DNA from: Mailhella sp.
GTDB lineage: Bacteria > Desulfobacterota > Desulfovibrionia > Desulfovibrionales > Desulfovibrionaceae
Assembly: GCA_017411945.1 (NCBI GenBank)
Contig: JAFQPD010000096.1
Location: 1-9,299, forward strand
Direction of reading: 5' to 3'
Length of the DNA stretch: 9,299 nt
This document shows positions 6,020 to 9,299 of this stretch, one piece after another; positions within the stretch are counted from its first letter, which is position 1, and each line of letters starts with the position of its first letter. Under the pieces are notes generated by a model. The model made no database searches, was not told the origin of the DNA, and saw only the letters and a program-made list of their open reading frames with translations. Made by a program: the position numbers and the translations under genes.

Positions 6020-6035
6020 GGTCCCGTTTTCCTCC

Positions 6036-7664
6036 TTACGGAAGCATCCAGCTAAGGAAACCAGCCTGGCAGTAGACCAGCACGCAGAGGATAAGAGTAA
6101 GGGCAATGGAGTGGCCCAAAGCGAAGCGGAAAAGATTGCCTTCCTGACCAACCATGTTGGTAGCCGAAGTGGCCACGCTGATGGACTGCGGAGAGATCAT
6201 CTTGCCGGTCACGCCGCCAACGGCGTTAGAGGCAACGGCCAGTTCAGGCGGAATGCCGACTGCCGTAGCCGTGGTACGCTGCATGCTGGAGAAGAGGGCG
6301 TTGGAGGAGGTGTCGGATCCGGTGAGGAACACGCCCAGCCAGCCGATGAGCGGAGCAAAGAAGGGGAACAGGCTGCCAGTCTTGGTGAAGGCCAGGCCAA
6401 GCGTGGAGCTCATGCCGGCGTAGTTCATCAGGAACGCCAGACCAAGCACGCTGCCGATGGTAAGGATGGGGAAGCGCAGCTGATGCAGGGTGGTGAAGAA
6501 GCACTTCACAGCCTTGGCATAGGAATAGCCGGGCATCATGGGCACAGCGATGAAGCCGGAAAGCAGGATGGCGGTACCGCCGGCAGACACCCAGTTGAAG
6601 GTGAAGCGAGCCGCGTAGGGAGCTTCGGTTGCCACGATGGGAGCGGCGCGGTTGACCATGCCGTCAAGCAGAGGCCAGGAGAAGCTAGGGCAGGAAATGC
6701 CGTTCAGCACAGCCTTGAACTGAGGCAGGCCCCAGAAGAAGACCATGACGGCCAGAATGAGGTAAGGCCCCCATGCACGAAGCACGACCTTTCCGGAATA
6801 GCCGGGGCCATCGTTGGAGACGGCAGGATCTTCGGCAAAGCGGAAGATATTGCTGGGCTGCCAGTAGCGAAGCAGGACGAGCAGACCAACGATGGTGGCC
6901 AGAGCGGACATGATGTCGGGCAAGGTCGGGCCGTGGAAGTTGGCGAACACGAACTGAGCACCAGCGAAGCAGAGGCCGGACACGAGGATGGCGGGCAGAA
7001 TCTCCATGGAGCGCTTGAAGCCGCACATCACGATGCTGAGCCAGAAGGGCACGATCACAGCAAGGATGGGGAGCTGGCGAGCGGCCACCTGACTGAGCAG
7101 GTTGGCATCGATGCCGGACACGCTGGCGGCGGTCAGGATGGGAGCACCGATGGCGCCGAAGGCCACGGGAGCGGTGTTGGCGATAAGGCAAAGGCCAGCG
7201 CCATACAGAGGATTGAAGCCAAGACCGGCGAGCATGGCGGCGGTGATGGCCACAGGGGTGCCGAAACCAGCAGTACCTTCGAGGAAGGTACCAAAGGCAA
7301 AGGCGATGAAGATGGTCTGGAGGCGGCGGTCAGGCGTCACGCGGGCCAGAGAGTCCTTGATGATCTCAAACTCGCCGGATTCCACGGTCATGTTGTACAC
7401 CCACACAGAGGTGATGACGATCCAGATGATGGGGAACAGGCCGTTGGCCACGCCAAGGCTGACAGCGCCAACGGCGGTCATGACAGGCATACCCCATACA
7501 AGAATGGCTATAACGAACGCCGAGGCAAGGCCGGCAAGCGCGGCAATATGGCCTTTTGCCCTTTTTACAGCCAGCATGTACAGAAGAATAACGAGCGGGA
7601 TAGCCGCAATACATGCAGAAACGACTTCACTGACGACAGGCGCATAAACTTGTGTCCACGCCAT
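6036..7664 (-). CDS. lldP: L-lactate permease, LctP family
   Basis: A 542-residue, strongly hydrophobic protein with about a dozen or more membrane segments, close to the length of E. coli LldP (551). It carries the LctP family hallmarks: GTFLEGTAGFGTPVAI (125-140), CLIANTAPVAFGAIGAPI (159-176), and LTGSDTSSNALF (447-458) followed by GGVTGKMISPQSI (483-495). Known: LctP proteins are inner-membrane proton symporters for lactate, and some take glycolate. For a sulfate reducer lactate is a main electron donor. Start ATG 7664 has GAGGAGA (7671-7677) 6 bases upstream, one of the best ribosome sites in the window. No lactate dehydrogenase gene is visible nearby. A LacI-type regulator gene is divergent across a 370-base spacer and may control this gene, in contrast to the GntR-type LldR known in E. 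coli. Substrate (lactate versus a related hydroxy acid) is inferred from family. Confidence 0.93.
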   Translation of the reverse strand: MAWTQVYAPVVSEVVSACIAAIPLVILLYMLAVKRAKGHIAALAGLASAFVIAILVWGMPVMTAVGAVSLGVANGLFPIIWIVITSVWVYNMTVESGEFEIIKDSLARVTPDRRLQTIFIAFAFGTFLEGTAGFGTPVAITAAMLAGLGFNPLYGAGLCLIANTAPVAFGAIGAPILTAASVSGIDANLLSQVAARQLPILAVIVPFWLSIVMCGFKRSMEILPAILVSGLCFAGAQFVFANFHGPTLPDIMSALATIVGLLVLLRYWQPSNIFRFAEDPAVSNDGPGYSGKVVLRAWGPYLILAVMVFFWGLPQFKAVLNGISCPSFSWPLLDGMVNRAAPIVATEAPYAARFTFNWVSAGGTAILLSGFIAVPMMPGYSYAKAVKCFFTTLHQLRFPILTIGSVLGLAFLMNYAGMSSTLGLAFTKTGSLFPFFAPLIGWLGVFLTGSDTSSNALFSSMQRTTATAVGIPPELAVASNAVGGVTGKMISPQSISVATSATNMVGQEGNLFRFALGHSIALTLILCVLVYCQAGFLSWMLP

Positions 7665-7697
7665 AGACCATCTCCTCTATTATAGTGACATACTACG

Positions 7698-7713
7698 ATC
7701 AAGATACTTTGAC
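7698..7713. promoter_or_regulatory. Operator-like element, copy 1 (ATCAA-N6-TTGA)
   Basis: ATCAAGATACTTTGAC, with inverted half sites TCAA and TTGA. It lies 34 bases before the permease ATG, over the place where a -35 for TATAAT 7679-7684 would fall. It shares half-site sequence and spacing with copies 2 and 3. Confidence 0.4.
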
Positions 7714-7773
7714 CATCTTCAAACTACCCTGACAACCTTATTCTATTTTCCAATATAAAAAGACCATAATTTT

Positions 7774-7789
7774 ATCAATATATTTTGCA
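7774..7789. promoter_or_regulatory. Operator-like element, copy 2 (ATCAA-N6-TTGC)
   Basis: ATCAATATATTTTGCA keeps the ATCAA half and the six-base spacer, with one mismatch in the second half (TTGC for TTGA). Its centre is 76 bases from copy 1. Weakest symmetry of the three. Confidence 0.3.
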
Positions 7790-7867
7790 TAAAAATAATT
7801 TTAACAAGAATAATTAAATTTTTAATGAAATTTACAGCGATAATATTTTATTTTAACTATGGATTAC

Positions 7868-7883
7868 ATCAAAGTTTTTTGAT
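7868..7883. promoter_or_regulatory. Operator-like element, copy 3 (ATCAA-N6-TTGAT)
   Basis: ATCAAAGTTTTTTGAT is the most symmetrical copy, with perfect 6-base arms ATCAAA and TTTGAT. Its centre is 94 bases from copy 2 and about 160 bases before the regulator ATG. The half sites point the opposite way from an FNR box (TTGAT-N4-ATCAA). Confidence 0.4.
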
Positions 7884-7936
7884 TCTTAAATGAGTTACTC
7901 GTCCAAAACAATCAATGATAAAGAATTCTGATTTTT

Positions 7937-7951
7937 CATAGAAAGTCTATG
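7937..7951. promoter_or_regulatory. Short palindrome CATAGA-N3-TCTATG
   Basis: Perfect 6-base arms at 7937-7942 and 7946-7951 with centre AAG, flanked by TTTTT on both sides, about 85 bases before the regulator ATG. It could be a protein site or a weak hairpin; it does not resemble the ATCAA elements. Confidence 0.3.
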
Positions 7952-8034
7952 TTTTTACTGGGTTAAAAAAACTCCGCAAGCTGTAAAATCGGCAACGCAA
8001 GGTTCTGCAACCTGCAATTTTCAGGATCAACACC

Positions 8035-9123
8035 ATGTCAGCGAAAAGAAAAATCACCCTGTCTGATGTGAGCCGAGCCGCAGGAGTCTCCCTGAGCTCC
8101 GTGTCCATGATCCTCAATGCGCGCGCCGATGTTTCTTTTTCGCAGGAGACCGTGCAGAAAGTACGACGCGCGGCCGACGCTCTGGGCTATCAGGCTCCCA
8201 TCCGCCGCACGAAAGGGCGGCTCCCAACACGCAAGGCAATCGTCCTTGTCGCTCCCAACATCGCCAACGCCTATTACTCAAGCCTTATCCAGGCCATACA
8301 GCAGGCGGCAGAACAGCACGAATTCTCAACGCTCATCTTCACCACCTACCGTGATGCCAGGAAGGAAGAGGAAATCCTCGACATGGCGCTTGCTCTCGGC
8401 GCTGCCGGCATGATTTTCACGCTCATGCCTCAGAACATGCATCGGGTAGAAAAAATCAACCGTAAGCTTCCCATTGTCATCCTGGGAGACCGAAGCGTAA
8501 AATCCAGCGTCGATACCGTAGAACTGGACAACTATAACGCGGGCAGGCTCATCGGTCGGCATATGATTGAACTGGGGCACCAGCATATCGCCTTCATCAC
8601 CGCCATGATGAACTCGGCAAACGCCATTCGCCTGCACCGCCTGCAAGGCGTCCTCGATGTTTACGAACAGGAAATAGGATGCACCGTACAGGTCTTCACC
8701 CGTAATCATAGCCCACAGGAAGAAATGATCAGCTTCGACATCGAACAGCGTATCGGCTACGAACTGACCCTGAAATGTCTGGACGAGGGAAAGCCAGTCT
8801 CGGGTTTTGTCGGTGTCAACGACTTTATCGCCTACGGTGTGCTCGACGCCATTGCCGACAAGGGCTACCGAGTACCTGAAGATTACAGCGTCTGTGGCTT
8901 CAATAACCTGCCTTCGTCTCGTATATCCCATATCGGCCTGACGTCAGTTGAGCATCAGGCTGAAGCACGGGCGCGTACCGCCTTCAATATTCTCTTCGAA
9001 CGTATCAAGGGAAACTGCACCGCAGGCGATGCTGTACGCATGGAATACCGGCATCTATTGCTTGAGCGACGCTCGACGGCCCCGTACCAGCGAGCTGAAG
9101 CCTTCGAAAGAAGAAGAGAATAG
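8035..9123 (+). CDS. LacI/GalR-family transcriptional regulator
   Basis: A 362-residue protein. The N-terminal helix-turn-helix (residues 6-52) reads ITLSDVSRAAGVSLSSVSMIL, then a helix ending ALGYQ. The sugar-binding-protein-like core (about 67-345) contains DNYNAGRLIGRHMIELGHQ (165-183), VGVNDFIAYGVLDAI (259-273) and VPEDYSVCGFNNL (280-292), all LacI-family landmarks. Known: such proteins bind paired half sites as dimers and respond to a small ligand, mostly sugars. Odd: the usual T-V-S-R-V-L-N of the recognition helix is S-V-S-M-I-L-N (22-28), and the linker (PIRRTKGRLPTRK, 55-67) lacks the typical N-x-x-A-R-x-L hinge helix that reads a central CG. It is divergent from the lactate permease, so permease control and self-control are likely (inference). 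The ligand cannot be told. AGGA at 8023-8026 is the ribosome site, and a strong hairpin follows the gene. Confidence 0.92.
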   Translation: MSAKRKITLSDVSRAAGVSLSSVSMILNARADVSFSQETVQKVRRAADALGYQAPIRRTKGRLPTRKAIVLVAPNIANAYYSSLIQAIQQAAEQHEFSTLIFTTYRDARKEEEILDMALALGAAGMIFTLMPQNMHRVEKINRKLPIVILGDRSVKSSVDTVELDNYNAGRLIGRHMIELGHQHIAFITAMMNSANAIRLHRLQGVLDVYEQEIGCTVQVFTRNHSPQEEMISFDIEQRIGYELTLKCLDEGKPVSGFVGVNDFIAYGVLDAIADKGYRVPEDYSVCGFNNLPSSRISHIGLTSVEHQAEARARTAFNILFERIKGNCTAGDAVRMEYRHLLLERRSTAPYQRAEAFERRRE

Positions 9124-9153
9124 ACGCCTTTTAGCACTCTTGCCCCGTAACAC

Positions 9154-9197
9154 AAAAGCCCCGCAGCATCCTTTTTCGGGGATGCGGCGGGGCTTTT
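9154..9197. terminator. Terminator after the regulator gene, usable both ways
   Basis: Eighteen-base arms 9154-9171 and 9180-9197 pair with a single A-G mismatch around an 8-base loop. The stem is flanked by AAAA and TTTT, giving a short T tract on either strand. It starts 31 bases after the regulator stop and could also catch leftover transcription from the rRNA operon on the - strand. Confidence 0.85.
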
Positions 9198-9221
9198 GCA
9201 GCGCGGGGCTTTTAAACGACG

Positions 9222-9245
9222 AAAGGCCGTCATACGACGGCCTTT
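9222..9245 (-). terminator. Likely terminator of the rRNA operon
   Basis: Perfect 10-base arms AAAGGCCGTC (9222-9231) and its complement (9236-9245) with a 4-base loop, 10 bases beyond the 5S rRNA end on the - strand. The following - strand tract (GTCGTTT) is only modestly T-rich, so the neighbouring hairpin at 9154-9197 may act as a backup. Confidence 0.7.
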
Positions 9246-9255
9246 CTAAAGAAAA

Positions 9256-9299
9256 CCTTGGCATCGGCCTACTTTCCCACACAAAAGTATGCAGTATCA
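9256..9299 (-). rRNA. rrf: 5S ribosomal RNA, 3' end only
   Basis: The - strand reads ATACTGCATACTTTTGTGTG, then GGGAAAGTAGGCCGATGCC and AAGG. The GGGAAAGTAGG-x-CG-x-TGCC block is the conserved 3' part of bacterial 5S rRNA (E. coli: GAGAGTAGGGAACTGCC). The gene runs off the right edge; the 3' end is placed at about 9256 by the CCAAGG expected to pair with the 5' end. It implies a 23S gene further right, on the - strand. Confidence 0.85.

Larger units (their letters stand above)
7665..8034. other. AT-rich divergent regulatory spacer between permease and LacI-type regulator
   Basis: No gene is seen in these 370 bases. Composition is far more AT-rich than the flanking genes, with long A/T runs from about 7740 to 7960. 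On the - strand a perfect TATAAT lies at 7679-7684, directly before the permease ribosome site. It has no good -35, and a start there would cut into the Shine-Dalgarno, so it may be fortuitous. For the regulator, TAAAAT at 7984-7989 is a possible -10 without a convincing -35. AGGA at 8023-8026, 8 bases before ATG 8035, is its ribosome site. Three similar operator-like elements and one short palindrome are listed separately. GGTTCTGCAACC (8001-8012) is a further small hairpin in the regulator leader. Confidence 0.6.

Noticed and set aside
5955..7685. A 576-residue + strand frame antisense to the permease.
   Set aside because: Very His/Gly/Glu-rich, the mirror of a hydrophobic membrane protein; lldP motifs on the other strand are decisive.
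7868..7883. An FNR/CRP-type box.
   Set aside because: The half sites are in the reverse order (ATCAA...TTGAT with N6), not TTGAT-N4-ATCAA or the TTGAC-N4-GTCAA of HcpR.

Overview
The window reads as chromosomal DNA of a sulfate reducer or close relative in the Desulfovibrionaceae (an inference). The strongest clue is a siroheme-decarboxylase subunit gene (AhbA/AhbB type) directly in front of hemL: the siroheme-dependent route to heme is typical of that group. A GC-rich coding sequence, an rpoZ-dnaJ pair and an LctP-family lactate permease fit the same picture. I cannot name a genus. Six complete genes, the 3' part of a seventh, a partial 5S rRNA gene and a good set of hairpin terminators can be supported.

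Left part (1-4044), all on the + strand. The window opens inside the S1 domain of RNase R, which runs into an unusually long, low-complexity Arg/Phe/Gly/Glu tail of about 290 residues built of degenerate repeats. After a terminator come a likely promoter and rpoZ (RNA polymerase omega), then dnaJ 24 bases later, and a strong terminator. Next stands a single-gene unit for a secreted S11-family D-Ala-D-Ala carboxypeptidase; in place of the usual C-terminal domain it carries a Lys/Ala-rich, histone-H1-like tail of about 110 residues. A hairpin usable in both directions separates it from the convergent heme genes.

Middle part (4058-7664), all on the - strand. A short operon runs ahb subunit then hemL, with a recognisable promoter and good ribosome binding sites. 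It joins the first committed step of tetrapyrrole synthesis (5-aminolevulinate formation) with a late step (siroheme to didecarboxysiroheme). Upstream of it, also on the - strand, lies the lactate permease gene, ending in two hairpins.

Right part (7665-9299). A markedly AT-rich spacer of 370 bases divides the permease gene from a divergent LacI-family regulator gene. The spacer carries three copies of an ATCAA-N6-TTG(A/C) element with identical half-site spacing, which I propose as operators, probably for the neighbouring regulator. The regulator ends in a long hairpin and converges on an rRNA operon entering from the right on the - strand, of which only the 3' end of 5S rRNA and its terminator are visible.

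I see no CRISPR array, insertion sequence, tRNA or phage gene. The features most worth a second look are the two low-complexity C-terminal tails (RNase R and the carboxypeptidase) and the repeated element in the lactate-permease/regulator spacer. I did not find a clear, wholly new multi-gene system.
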